64,000 nt of DNA. It comes from Peribolospora baueri. Taxonomy: Eukaryota > Basidiomycota > Peribolosporomycetes > Peribolosporales > Peribolosporaceae. This document shows positions 40,636 through 51,377 of this stretch, one piece after another (the first letter of the stretch is position 1; the number at the start of each line of letters is the position of its first letter). The position numbers and the translations under genes were made by a program. The notes beneath the pieces were generated by a model. The model searched no databases. It saw only the letters and a list, made by a program, of their open reading frames with translations, and was not told where the DNA came from. The stretch spans positions 62,001 to 126,000 of the forward strand of contig JAMDHS010000010.1 in NCBI GenBank assembly GCA_029717555.1, read 5' to 3'.

Positions 40636-41153
40636 ACCTTTTATTGTCTCAAGCATCTGCCTTTTCTCTGCGCGAATTTTTCTCTCACCCGTTCTCTTCC
40701 TTCCTTCTATCGCCTCTTCGTCTCGGGCACATATCCTCTTCTTCGTGCGGCCCTTCTCTTCTTGTTCGCATTCAGTCATCTCTCATTTTCCTCTGTATGA
40801 CCCGTAGGCCCCTGGTCCGCTTCCCCAGGGCCGCCCAGACTGGATCTGGCACGCTATCAGCCAGTGCGGCACGGTACCTCCCCTACGCGTACATCTTCAT
40901 CTCCACCGCTGCAGGCCCCTCGTCCTGTCCTCCGGGAGGGCAATATAGAAGAAGAAGGATATGAAGTAGTTGGACACGTCCATTCGCATTCTGCGGTTCC
41001 CATGTTTTCGGTATGTCTGACCCAATGATGTAACTAGGAAGCTGCGGCACATGCTACGGTAGAGGCTGCGGTACGGACGGCGGGAACGCAACACATCATA
41101 CCCTATGTCATCTTCTTGTATCACACCCCACACCTTCATCCTCTCCCATACAA

Positions 41154-44100
41154 ATGTCCGATCCCTACGAAAATCAGCGTCTACAGGACGCCGACTCGGC
41201 ATTGCATATGTCTCGAGCGCGTGATGAACCGTCCGCCTCGCCGCACTCGCCTCGATCACCTCACTCAACTGGGCGACGGCAGTCTCATGACGGTGACGGC
41301 GACCAGGACCGCTTCCCCTCTCCTGGACGCCATGCTTCGCCCCCGGAGCCATCCCAATTTTCATCATATCACGATGAAAGACAGACAGCAGCTCGAGCGG
41401 CGGCCGCGAGATTTTACCATGGCGATGGCAACTTGTCTAGCACGAGTCTCGATTCGCAACATGCGTTTGTAGACCATCGACGGCAGCCTCACTCTATTGC
41501 TCGCAGCCCCGATCGATCCTTCTCAGGTGCACCCTCTACCGAACGCCGAAGATCTCAGCAACATCCTGGGCCGAACTCGTCAGAATGGCCCGCGGAATCT
41601 ACAGATGCTGTAAAATCTCCGACCTCACCTCGTACGAAGCGAGGGTCGACATTGAGAAGGGAGCAATACTTGGACGATGATTTCGGCGAGGAGGAGGGGC
41701 GAGGGGACGAGACGGAGATTCATGGGGAAGATCCCGAGCCTTCCATTGCAACACTATCGAGGAGACCGAGCGCAGCAGAGGAAGATGTGTGCTTCCCAAT
41801 GCAGCAGGCCACCGACGCGGACGCGAGGATGCATATGGGAATGGAGTCTGAGGCCTACGCTCCAGATGCGGCAGAACTTTTGGATGGCTCTACGCATTTG
41901 CCGCCGGGCTATCCTTACAACTTTGACCTGAAGGCCTTGGATGACTTTGCAAGCCGGGAGAGGGAAAAGCTCGGCATCGGCATTCAGTTCGCACCGGGAT
42001 CAGCGGGAATGAGGCAGAGGCCTTCTCTAGCAGGTGCAAAACAGCCTGGCACGTATGGTTCACCGGAAGAGAACGGATCTCAGTTGTACGTCAGGCGATC
42101 CAAGGCGGGGAGTCGGTATCAGCGCAAGTTGGCCCTTTTCGAGGGCGCAGGCGCGCCACCGCCGCCCGTCGGCGGAGCTGGAGGGCAACCTCCACCTAGC
42201 GGTCCATCGAAGGCTTCGCCAGACGCGAGCACGCCGTTGATCGACAAACCCCAGGTACACTCAAACTCGTTCGCATACGATCCGGGACACTTGCACAGAC
42301 CGCTGCACACGACCGACCGGCAATACCGCTTCTCGTTCTATTCCAACGCTCTTCCTGCCACCATTCACGCTCGGAGCTTGGCTGAGCTTCCTGCCGAAGG
42401 ACAAAGCTTTGAGGAGCTCTTCATGGGCCGGACGTCGTGGCCCGACGCTGAGAGCGAGACCGGTGACGGTGCTCATGGTCTCAAGGGGCAGTCGGGGGGC
42501 AGTAAAGCGCCTACGCGGCCAGGCACTGGCGCTGCCACCCCCGTTACGGACGCGCACGGCTCGATGACGGGCAATAGCGTGGCACGAGCGGCCGCCATCG
42601 CCGCCGCAAGGATGGGTGCAGCACCACCTAATTCCGTGGGTAGCGGTCTAGTTTCGGGCCGGCCACACGCCAAAGACTGGGCGCCTGAGTCCAACACTTG
42701 GTGGCTCGACGTTCTCAGTCCCACAGACGAGGAAATGAAGCTGCTGAGTCATGTGAGTCGCTATGAAATTTCTTCTATCAGCTACCGCCTGGCGCTGACG
42801 CCGCTCGCGTCCCTCGTTTGGCCGACTTATCTCTCCACACCTTATTCTCGTCCTGTATAGGTCTTTGGGATCCACCCGTTGACGACGGAGGACATTCTCA
42901 TGGAAGAGACACGAGAGAAGATCGAACTATTCCGCAACTATTACCTTGTGTGCTTTCGGTCGTTTGATCAGGATGCCTACAGTCCAACCTATCTCGAGCC
43001 ACTCAACATGTACATCATCGTTTTCCGTGAAGGCACCTTGTCCGTGAGTGGCAGGCGTCCCGATCCAAACGTGGCTCGGGCACGTACGCTGACTCCGTCT
43101 TCTCGCTTTTGCAACAGTTCCACTTCAGGGATACACCTCACCCGCAGAACGTGCGGCGACGTATCAAGCAGCTCAAGGACTATATCAGCGTATCGTCCGA
43201 CTGGATTTCGTACGCCCTGATCGACGACATCACCGACGCTTTTGGGCCGCTCATCCAAAGCATCGAGTACGAGGTCGACAGCATCGATGAGCTTGTGTTG
43301 ATTTTGAAGGAGGCGGAGCAGAGCGATATGCTGCGAAGGTGAGCGTCGCGTCTCGTTTGGCGGCACGCTTGAGCTAATGGGACGTGACTCACACCCATTT
43401 GGGTCGATGGCATGGCATCAGGATCGGCACTTGCCGAAAGAAGGTCATGGGTCTTCTGCGTCTCATGGGCAACAAAGCCGACGTTGTGAAGGGTCTCGCC
43501 AAGCGGTGCAACGAAAACTGGTCCGTGGCGCCGAAGTCGGACATCGGTCTTTACCTTTCTGATATTCAGGTGAGCCCGCGCGCATCTCCTGTTGGAACTT
43601 TGAGTAGGGGCACTATCCCGTTGAACAGATGCTCAAGGAGCCAATATCCTCGTCAACGAACTGCGGTGTAGGACCACCTCATCACCATGACGCAGAACTT
43701 GAACCATTATGAGAAAATTCTCTCTCGCTCGCACTCCAACTACCTGGCCCAAATTTCGATTGAAATGACTGTGAGAGTTCAGTCTGCTTACTGGTGGGAC
43801 ATTGGTGACATGCGTTGATCGTCGTCCATCTCTCTGGCATGCGACTCGAATGACTGATTACAGGACGCCAACAACCAAATCAACGACGTTTTGAGCAAGC
43901 TCACCGCACTTGGTACCGTTCTCGTGCCGATGAACCTAATCACCGGTATTTGGGGCATGAACGTTACTGTACCGGGACAGGACACAGGTTCACTACATTG
44001 GGTGAGACTCCACATAGACCGTACGGCGTCTTTTTCATGTCTGTCTTACCTCAGTCACGCTCTCTCTTTGTCCCTCTCCTACGTCAATCGTTCCGTACGG

Positions 44101-44194
44101 CCGTCCTTCTCCACAGTTCTTCGGCATCGTCGCTGTCATGATCGTCTTGGCTATCATCGGCTTCTGGGGTACCGTCAAGTACCTGTCACGGTAA
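41154..44194 (+). CDS. mnr2: CorA-type Mg2+ transporter (Mnr2/Alr family)
   Basis: Exons 41154-42752, 42861-43043, 43118-43338, 43422-43569, 43672-43770, 43864-44001, 44117-44194; 821 residues. A disordered N-terminus of about 450 residues comes first. The CorA cytoplasmic domain follows (WWLDVLSPTDEEMKLLSHVF, HPLTTEDILMEETREKIE, then YYLVCFRSF). Next are the long helices (FGPLIQSIEYEVDSIDELV), a first membrane helix with the selectivity motif GMN at 781-783, a short loop and a second helix ending at the C-terminus (TVKYLSR). The seven-residue tail is much shorter than that of plasma-membrane Alr1, which favours the vacuolar Mnr2-like branch; this is inference. It forms pentamers that carry Mg2+ into the cytosol. 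Confidence 0.92.
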
Positions 44195-44674
44195 ATCGGG
44201 GGTATATTGTTGAACAGTATAGACCACATTCCCTTTAAGTTCTCTTATTGCTGTGTTATCGTATGTATTGTCCCTTCTGTTTGTTCGTTCCCATCGAGCA
44301 ATGGTGCCACCTGCATGACAGCGCTCCACACGGAGCACACGGAACGGAGGCTCGTGCTAGCTTCCCAGCTGCTACCATCTCCAATTCCACGTTCATCTCC
44401 AGGGCCAAAGTGCCTCTTCTTTCTCGGGCTCTCTGTATACTTTCCTAAAGCTGATGTCCACGCGCGCGAATCCAGCGCTTCGTCTTTGCTTTCCGGTCGC
44501 GTCTATTCGTCCGTCGTACACCATCGAGCCGCAGACATTCGCCTTCGAATGCCGCCTATCTCCGCTCCGGACAATACTTCCTATACTCTCGTGTGATGAC
44601 ATTCACCACTGCGTTCTTCCATCCAGCATTGCGCCGATACCGGATCCCCTCGCCAAACCAGAAAGTCGCCCGCC
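44195..44674. other. Intergenic
   Basis: 480 bases between the Mg2+ transporter and the small plus-strand gene: 3' UTR and promoter. No further gene seen. Confidence 0.55.
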
Positions 44675-45190
44675 ATGCGCCCTACCCTTCCGGCGCTCAA
44701 GCGCATTGTCCCCGTTCTGCGCTCTTCCATCGCCGCCGTCGATTTGCGCCTCCCGCCCGTGGAGGTGGGCAGACGACCACCGACGGGTTTGGCCAAGGCT
44801 ACCAGTCCGGACTCCATCACCGCGCGGCTACTGAGGAGAGCTGAAGAGGAGGTGGAGGGTAGAAAGAATGTAGAGGGAGCGATGGGAGAGGGGGAGGGAG
44901 GGGAGCCGGGGAGGGTGAGGTGGCCCACCAATCTAAGGGTGGAGCAGTTCGTGCCTAAGAAGGAGCTTTACTGGAAGGTCCGTACCCAGCGTCCATTTTC
45001 TGCCTTTACTCTTCGTCTTCGTCCGGTTTTTTTTGCGCGATCTCGCCTTCTCTTTGCTTTTTTGAAGGTGGCTGATCTGACAATGCTTCGCTTGTTTTTT
45101 ATCATGCGCCGTATCCCTCCGTCACCTCTGCACTCTTAGGTCAAGGCCGACCAACGAAACGAGCTCCGACGAATCTTGCGAGAAAACTGA
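44675..45190 (+). CDS. Small basic protein, probably mitochondrial, unknown family
   Basis: Exons 44675-44977 and 45140-45190, joined in phase 0; 117 residues. The N-terminus (MRPTLPALKRIVPVLRSSIA) is basic and amphipathic, like a mitochondrial presequence. The middle is charged with a short low-complexity Glu/Gly stretch. The C-terminus (LYWKVKADQRNELRRILREN) is a strongly predicted amphipathic helix shared across the splice junction, which supports the model. Size and character would suit a mitochondrial ribosomal or respiratory-assembly protein, but I cannot name a family. It converges on the MoaC gene 275 bases downstream. The donor is GTCCGT, weaker than most here; the acceptor CTCTTAG is good. 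Confidence 0.6.
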
Positions 45191-45465
45191 TGCTCTCAGC
45201 ACGGCACTTGCACGCGACCGGCAGCCACACATCGAGATGTGTGCGTGCCTTGGTGTACGATCATTGATTGGTGGTTGAGGGTTTGCTGGACGACCTAGAA
45301 TGCACAATAAGCCCGGGAGGGCGGGATCTCATCTTGACTCTTACTCGCGACCCTCATACCATTTGCTGGCCGGCTCACGCCAAAATATGGCCCCAATGCT
45401 GGGCTTCTGCACAAGAGAGATTCCGTTCGAGTAGATGTTGTCTAATGAACAGGACATCTTTTCAG

Positions 45466-46266
45466 TCACTCTCTACGCCAATCCCCGCTCTTCCCGCCTG
45501 TCTTCTCCACCACCCGTAACCCTTCGATCATCATATCTTTGCCACTGACCGCTTTGACCATATCCCAGAGCGTAAGGCAAGCTGAGGGTCATGGGGTGGG
45601 AAGAAATGGATGCCAAGAGACGAGAAAGGCCATGAAACAGACCGCGAGAGCGTGACGTTCGGACGCTTCCCAGACAAACTGCTCACCTACGCTCGCTCCC
45701 GTCAATGCCTCCATCTCCACACCGGTTCTTGCACACGTCGAAGCAGTGCAACGGACTTTCACGCGTCCTCCTCCGCTCTCTTGACCAGGGCGTGCACGAT
45801 CGTCGCGTCCCATGGGCTCCAATTGCACATGTACGTGATTCAGCAACAGCCCATGACAGAGTGGGATGAGCTCGCTCGTCCGTTTAGCGCCCATGATGCC
45901 AGCCAGCTGTGCCACGCTAAGCACGTCCCCTTTGGCGGCCTGCACATTTGAAGCGATCAGGTCGTACGCCGCTGCGTTCACTCGTACGAAGCCTTCTGCC
46001 GTCGCGCTCCTCTCCGTGATGGACTTCTGAGAGACATCCACCATGGAAGCTCGACCCGACCTCGAGTCGATGTGGGAGAGTCTCGGAGACGCGGCGTTAT
46101 CGTCGTCGACCGACTGGGGCCCTTGCAGGCGCTTCGTAGTGGTGCTGAAGGCAGATGCCCATTGTCTGCACGCGCCACAGGCAATCCCGGACGGAGGTGC
46201 GCTCAGCGCGCTTACTCTGGCCCGTACGAGGAGCACCATAGCTGTGCCGGATAACACCGCCCTCAT
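45466..46266 (-). CDS. moaC: MoaC, cyclic pyranopterin monophosphate synthase
   Basis: Two exons on the minus strand, 46266-45687 and 45581-45466; 231 residues. The first about 70 residues ([20 protein letters not shown] with an STTTKR stretch) look like a mitochondrial presequence. The MoaC domain starts at MVDVSQKS (75) and shows every family block: [43 protein letters not shown], then after the splice [12 protein letters not shown] and [10 protein letters not shown]. It turns the MoaA product into cyclic pyranopterin monophosphate in molybdenum cofactor synthesis, which nitrate reductase and sulfite oxidase need. Most family members have CHP where this one has CHG. MoaA is not next to it, so here MoaC is a separate gene rather than fused as in many eukaryotes. 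Confidence 0.9.
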
Positions 46267-48519
46267 AATGGCAAAGGAATTGGAGAGCTTGTCCCCTCAA
46301 CGCAGAAAGGAAGAGGACGAAAAAGTCGATATCGGTGATTTTATCTTCGATCGACGAGGAGCGAGGATATGTGCAGTGCACACGGTACAGTTAAATAGGA
46401 CGAACAAGCTCTACGCGCGGCGCTGAGTCCTTTCCGTGCTCACCTGAGACCAAGTGACTTCCCGTCCGCCTGACAGATCGACCACCGGCCAGCTCATACC
46501 AGAATTTGCTTTCCGAAAGTCCGTGTATGGCCAGTCGGGTGCAAGGGTGCAGGGAAACAACGATCCTGCTTGCGCGAGCGGAAACGCGTTCGACCGCAGC
46601 CATCGAGATGAAGCCTCGAGAGGATATTTGGTCTCTTATTAAAGATCGTCTCGTCCAGGAGCGTTTCGGATTCCCGACCGTCGCCAGCGGTTATCAGAGC
46701 GACCTGTGCGGCGACTTCCTTGTATGCCGGCCCGTTCGACGTGTCGGCATTTCGCACGCTCGCCGCTTTAATTATCGCCCGGAGCTGGGGGGAACGGGAA
46801 ATTGAACTGCGCTGACACTGACGAGTCACTCTCGGTCCTGACTCGTTTCAAGAGCGACCGTCATCCAACCGCATACGGTCAACCCTGTCTGTTAGGATAC
46901 GGGTCCCTAGGCATGCCTTCGCATAGTGCATAGCGATCTCCCTTTCCCGTTTGCTCCCCAGCCAAAAATTGACTAATCCCAGCCAAAACACTGGTCTATA
47001 TGCAGACTGACGTACCCGCATATTGCATAGCACTGACACCGGTGCCGTCCTTACCAGTTATGCCCACTCGGCCTGCATAGTTAGGGTTGAGGATCACGTG
47101 CATCCTTGTGGCTGTTGGAGGTTGGCGGCGACGAGCACCGTGGTTACGCGGCTGAAAGCGGACATGACCATGTAGGCAGTGTTACTGCGGTTTTCCTCTT
47201 TGCACGCTCTCATTAACAACAACGAAGCAGTAACATACACTTTCGTCCATCCACCGTCAGTTCTAACATTACTACAAGTGGGTGCTTGTCCGCGTTTCAC
47301 CATCTCTTTCAAAGAACATGTCAACGAGCAGCGTAAACAAACCGATATTCGACAATTCCTTTCTGCACACGCTTCTTCTTGAACATGGTTGTGTTATGAC
47401 GTGTACATACTCTATAGTAAAGCTTGGAATTCACGTCTTGATGGACGCTATACTCTATAGTAAAGCTTTGATGGACGCTATCGCCTGTGGCAAGGACTGC
47501 GGCAAATATGGATAGAACCCTGGGTGCGGTCACCCTCTCGCATACAGCGCCCTCGGGCAATACAACTTGTATGCTTATGGACAGGGGTTGACTGTATCGA
47601 TCCGGGCCCCCCCCCCACCCGGTTGTGGTTCTGCTTCCGAGACGGGCGAGAAGCCCACTTCGCCTCGTTCCCATTGCCAGCGGTGACCCGACGGACGCGC
47701 AGCCGAGGAGGCCCACCCGCCGGTCTGCCGTACGGTCACAGGTGTTACCAAGACGGTTCTCTCGACGAAAGCGAAGAGCGCGAGTGGGATCGTGAAGGAG
47801 GAGAATGCCGTTCTCCACCTCGGGCTCAGCGAGAAGTGGAATCGGCGGCGGCGGCGGCGGCAAGCACGGAAGTTAGACGGCCGCCGGCAAGGTGATCAAG
47901 CCGGATTTCGAGTGGACTCGTTTGATCATCATTCCCACGCCACGTACACGTCGTCTACTGCGCCTCCAGCTCAACCTAGTGAGAGAGCCCGGGCTATATG
48001 ATGATCAAGTCGGGGTTGAAGGGTATGGACATTAAATAGATATACGATTAATGTACCGGGTGAAGAGTTAAAAGACCCCAAAGTGGAAGAGACGATCGAG
48101 CAAATCCGAAAGAAAGTAGCTAAGGAAAGCGAGTGAGTGCCGTGGGAAGGAGGAGTGAGTGTCGTGGGAAGGAGGTTAACCTGTGTCGCAGGGCGTCCTC
48201 GGATTCTCCAGGGAGGAAGGGGGGAGAAGAGTGGTCGAATAGAGACGGTAACAGGCGTGGAGTAGGTGTCAATCCGGCAGTCAAGTGTACGCTCCGCGAA
48301 CCGGATGGACGATGAGTCTATCCGCCAGAAGACGAAGAAGGAAGTAAACGTAAACGGCGAAAGAGGGACGATGACGCGATATACGGGTGAGCACGGAAGG
48401 AGTCGATATGTGCTGCGAGTCCGGCAGGAAGACCGCCTACAAAAGAGGATGACAGAGGCCGCCTCGTATCTTCGGGCCGACTGCCCAATGCCAGCCGGGC
48501 CACTCAGGCGAGATCATAT
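46267..48519. other. Gene-poor stretch
   Basis: About 2.25 kb between the MoaC start and the 3' end of the coiled-coil gene. It is lower in GC than its flanks and has no gene I can assemble. A pair of identical 19-base repeats lies at 47407-47468. Two protein-like peptides on the plus strand (about 47700-47860 and 48038-48138) may be remnants or exons of an unrecognised gene. A minus-strand frame at 46494-46829 is unconvincing. Confidence 0.5.
47407..47481 (+). repeat. Short direct repeats ATACTCTATAGTAAAGCTT and TTGATGGACGCTAT
   Basis: The 19-base ATACTCTATAGTAAAGCTT occurs exactly at 47407-47425 and 47450-47468. The 14-base TTGATGGACGCTAT occurs exactly at 47438-47451 and 47468-47481. The two are interleaved, so this looks like a local tandem duplication of about 30-43 bases with a small deletion. 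Confidence 0.7.
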
Positions 48520-50007
48520 TTACGCCGCGGCGGTGCCGTGGACGCTAGCCGCACGCTGAGCGCGATCGCGCTCGTTGACCTCCTTCTTCGAGCGCGCGTC
48601 CTCGAGGCCCGCTTTGGCCTGGTCGAATCCCTCCTGCGTCTTGCGGGTGTGTTCCCTTTTGATCTGTGTGCGTGCCGAAGGAGAGGGAGGGAAAAGGAGA
48701 ATCGAGGCGACGAAAGAAGGCAGGGCGGATAGACCGCAGGTCAGCGGACTGGCAGGTTTGCGTTTCCGGAGGAAGCTCCTCGTAGCAAGCCGAAAAAGAC
48801 GGGGACACTAAAAAGGGTAAGGAAGGAAACGCACCTCGATGTCATTCTTGGCCTTTTCCATCTCTGCCACCGCCTTTTCGTGCTCGGCCTGAGCTTTGCT
48901 GAGCGCCTTGTGTGCCTTGTGCTCAGCTTCGACGGCTTTCTCGTATCGCTGTGCAGTGGAGGCAAAAAGATGGACGACAAGACGCAGATGGAAGGAGAGG
49001 TAAGAATACCGGTCATGAGACGACGTCCTGAAGGGGCGAACGAGCGTGCTTGAGGCGACCGGAGGAAACTTTGCTCCTGGTCGCCAGTCGCGCCGACGAC
49101 GCTCCCTTGTCCTCCCTTCTTCCCTTCTTTCCTCCATCCCTCCATACCCACATCACACACTCCTCTCGAAATCCAACAACTTTTCAAAGCCGAAACCCAC
49201 CTTGATAGCCTGGCGCTCGGCTTCGGTAGCTTTGCGCTGCAGCTTCTGAGCCGTGTCCGTGTCCTTGAGCGCCGTCTTGACCTTATTATCGTCCGCCTTG
49301 GCCTCGCTCTTGAGCAGCTTGTCGTACTTCTTGACCTCCTTCGGAGAAAGCGCCGACTTGGGCGAGGCTGAGAAAGGAGAAAAGAGGCATGAGGGCCGCG
49401 CGAAAGAACATAGTTGGTCAGCTCACCGGCGCCTGTTCCACCTCCGTGTTCCTCCGCCTGCCCCCCCGAGGTGCGTCCAGGCATCCGATCCATAAAGCGC
49501 TCTTCTCGTCCCATCCCATCCCATCCCATCCCATCCTACTTCCTTCATTCCATCGCGCCTGTCTGGGCACACGCACTCACCCGCGTCGACCGCAGAGGAA
49601 GCAGAAGTGATGGCGGCGGGGCTGGTCACCGTCTCGGCAGGGCGATCGTTGACGGACGTGTCGATCGGCGCCGGCGCCGGCGTATGCTCGTGAGCGGCGG
49701 CCGAGTCGGTGGTCACTGCGCTGGGCTCGGCGGTGTGCTGGCCAGCCGAAGTGGCGGCAGTGGCTGAGGAGGGCTCGGCGGCATGGCTTCCCTCCAAGGG
49801 CTTCTTCTCGGCGGCGGCTGTAGAGGTAGAGACCTCGCCAGCGTGGTAGGCAGGCGCGGTCTCGGGCTGAGCCTGGCCGGCGGCGGCGGCAGTGGTGAGG
49901 CCGGCTTCCTGCGCCTTGCTCATAGCGGGCGAGGTGGCGCCATTGACGACGGCGGCGGCGACGTCGGGGGAGGAGGGAGCGGCAGAGCCGGGAATGGCGG
50001 CGGACAT
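48520..50007 (-). CDS. Coiled-coil protein with Ala/Ser/Thr-rich N-terminus
   Basis: Four exons on the minus strand: 50007-49581, 49367-49201, 48948-48835, 48663-48520; 283 residues. Residues 1-145 are low-complexity Ala/Ser/Thr/Pro. From about 150 to 275 the chain is an unbroken charged helix, likely a coiled coil (ALSPKEVKKYDKLLKSEAKA, KAHKALSKAQAEHEKAVAEM, then GFDQAKAGLEDARSKKEV). All three joins fall within that helix and keep the frame, which strongly supports the exons. There is no membrane segment. Conserved coiled-coil proteins of this layout occur across basidiomycetes, some annotated as DNA-binding, but I see no motif that decides function. The last exon ends SVHGTAAA. Confidence 0.72.
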
Positions 50008-51377
50008 GGTGGGGAGGAGGGGCGTGTGCGGTGCGGGTGTGAGCAGAGGAGGGAGGGAGGGGTGGATGATGAGTGAGTGGAGCAAGGTGCTAAGGGATGC
50101 GATGTGCGCAAGGATGCGGTTCGGGGTGTGAGCAGTGGTCGGGGTGGGGTAAGTAAGTATACGCGCGTGGAGTGGAGGTGGAGAGACACGAGATGGCGGG
50201 AAGAAGAAGAAGAAGAAGTAAAAAGGAAAAAAAGAAGAGGCGGAAGGGGGAATCCGGACGAGATGCGTCTTGGCCACTGGCCTGGGCCTGGCCTTGGCCT
50301 TGGCCTGGCATGTGGCGTGGACGAGCTATGTAACTAGCGAGCGTTTGAGGGAGAACGTCGTCGCTTCGTGACGTCACCGACACCGACACCGACACTGACA
50401 CGACGACGATCCTCCGACGGCTGTTGGCGGACGGACGGACGGATTCCTCCATCCCCCTTAGGCGTGGCGGCTGGCGGCCCGGGACCACATGCTGTGCTGA
50501 GCATCCTTAGTCACAGAACTAAGAACTATAAAAAGCCCGTCACGTACGAGCCAGGCCAGGCCCAGCCATACGCCAGCGCAAACGCACTCCTGCGTCTGCG
50601 CCGATCATGCTTCATTAGCGAGCGCGGCGAGGCGAGGAATGACCGACCGACGGAAGCGAACGACGGACTGCGGCAAGTCGAGTCGACGCGGCGGCCCGAA
50701 GAAAGAACGAACGGATGGCATGGAATGGGAGGAGAGGGACGACTGCCGCTGCGGACAAAGCGAGCAGGCATCGCGCGCCGCGAACCCATCTAACATACTC
50801 GAGACTGTCTGTGTGTGCGCGTACTATATACCTTCCTACTCAGAAAGAGAGAAAGAGGACAGTGAGGTACGTCTGTACAAGAACGCAGGGCGAACGCCAG
50901 CCGATGCAAACGAACGAAGGAAGGACGTTGGAGTGAAAGAAAAAGGGAGTGAAGGCGAGAAACGAGGGTGTAGAGCAATGGGAGGGATGTCGGCGCGGTG
51001 CGGGTATCTCGAAGGGACGACCGAGTAGGAGTGGAGAAAACGGAAAGGGGGGCATATGAGTCAAGAGGATAGTATAGTATGTATGTGGACACACGGCCAG
51101 ACCGGACCGGCCAGACGAAGGGAAGGGCACAGCCGCGAAGCGAACGACCAGAGCGTGCGGAGCGTGCGAGACTGCCAGAGCGCAGGCCTAGCTGAAAACG
51201 AAAGCGAAGCGTAGGCAAGGCAGGGACAGAAGCTGAGAAGACGGAAGACGAAAATGAAGATGAAGGTGCGCGCGAAGCTCGATCGAACCGAACAAGAAAA
51301 ATAAAAAACGAAGCGCAGGGAGGAGGGAGAAGAAGGGAAGAGCGAAACCGTCCAGAGGGGCATATCGGCGAAGCGCG
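50008..51377. other. Intergenic: coiled-coil gene promoter and 3' flank of the vezatin-like gene
   Basis: 1.37 kb. Contains a GGCCTTGGCCTGG run at 50280-50310 and a GACACC array at 50380-50403. The plus strand from 50620 is A/G-rich. No gene seen. Confidence 0.55.

Larger units (their letters stand above)
36188..41153. other. Repeat island between the isomerase and the Mg2+ transporter
   Basis: About 5 kb without an intact gene, clearly lower in GC than its flanks. It contains two diverged direct copies of a roughly 1.65 kb unit (36527-38150 and 38952-40635), a partial third copy of the unit's start (38590-38770), a minisatellite (37905-38035) and a triplicated block of about 130 bases (40015-40545). 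From 40640 to 41153 the sequence is unique and includes the promoter of the Mg2+ transporter. Confidence 0.75.

Noticed and set aside
46494-46829. Minus-strand frame with SNGPAYKEVAAQVALITAGD as a possible MoaA part
   Set aside because: No MoaA motif (radical-SAM CxxxCxxC or the C-terminal Cys cluster) is present, and no splice links it to MoaC.
50526-50533. TATAAAAA-like box
   Set aside because: It faces the plus strand with no plus-strand gene downstream; the flanking genes are on the minus strand.
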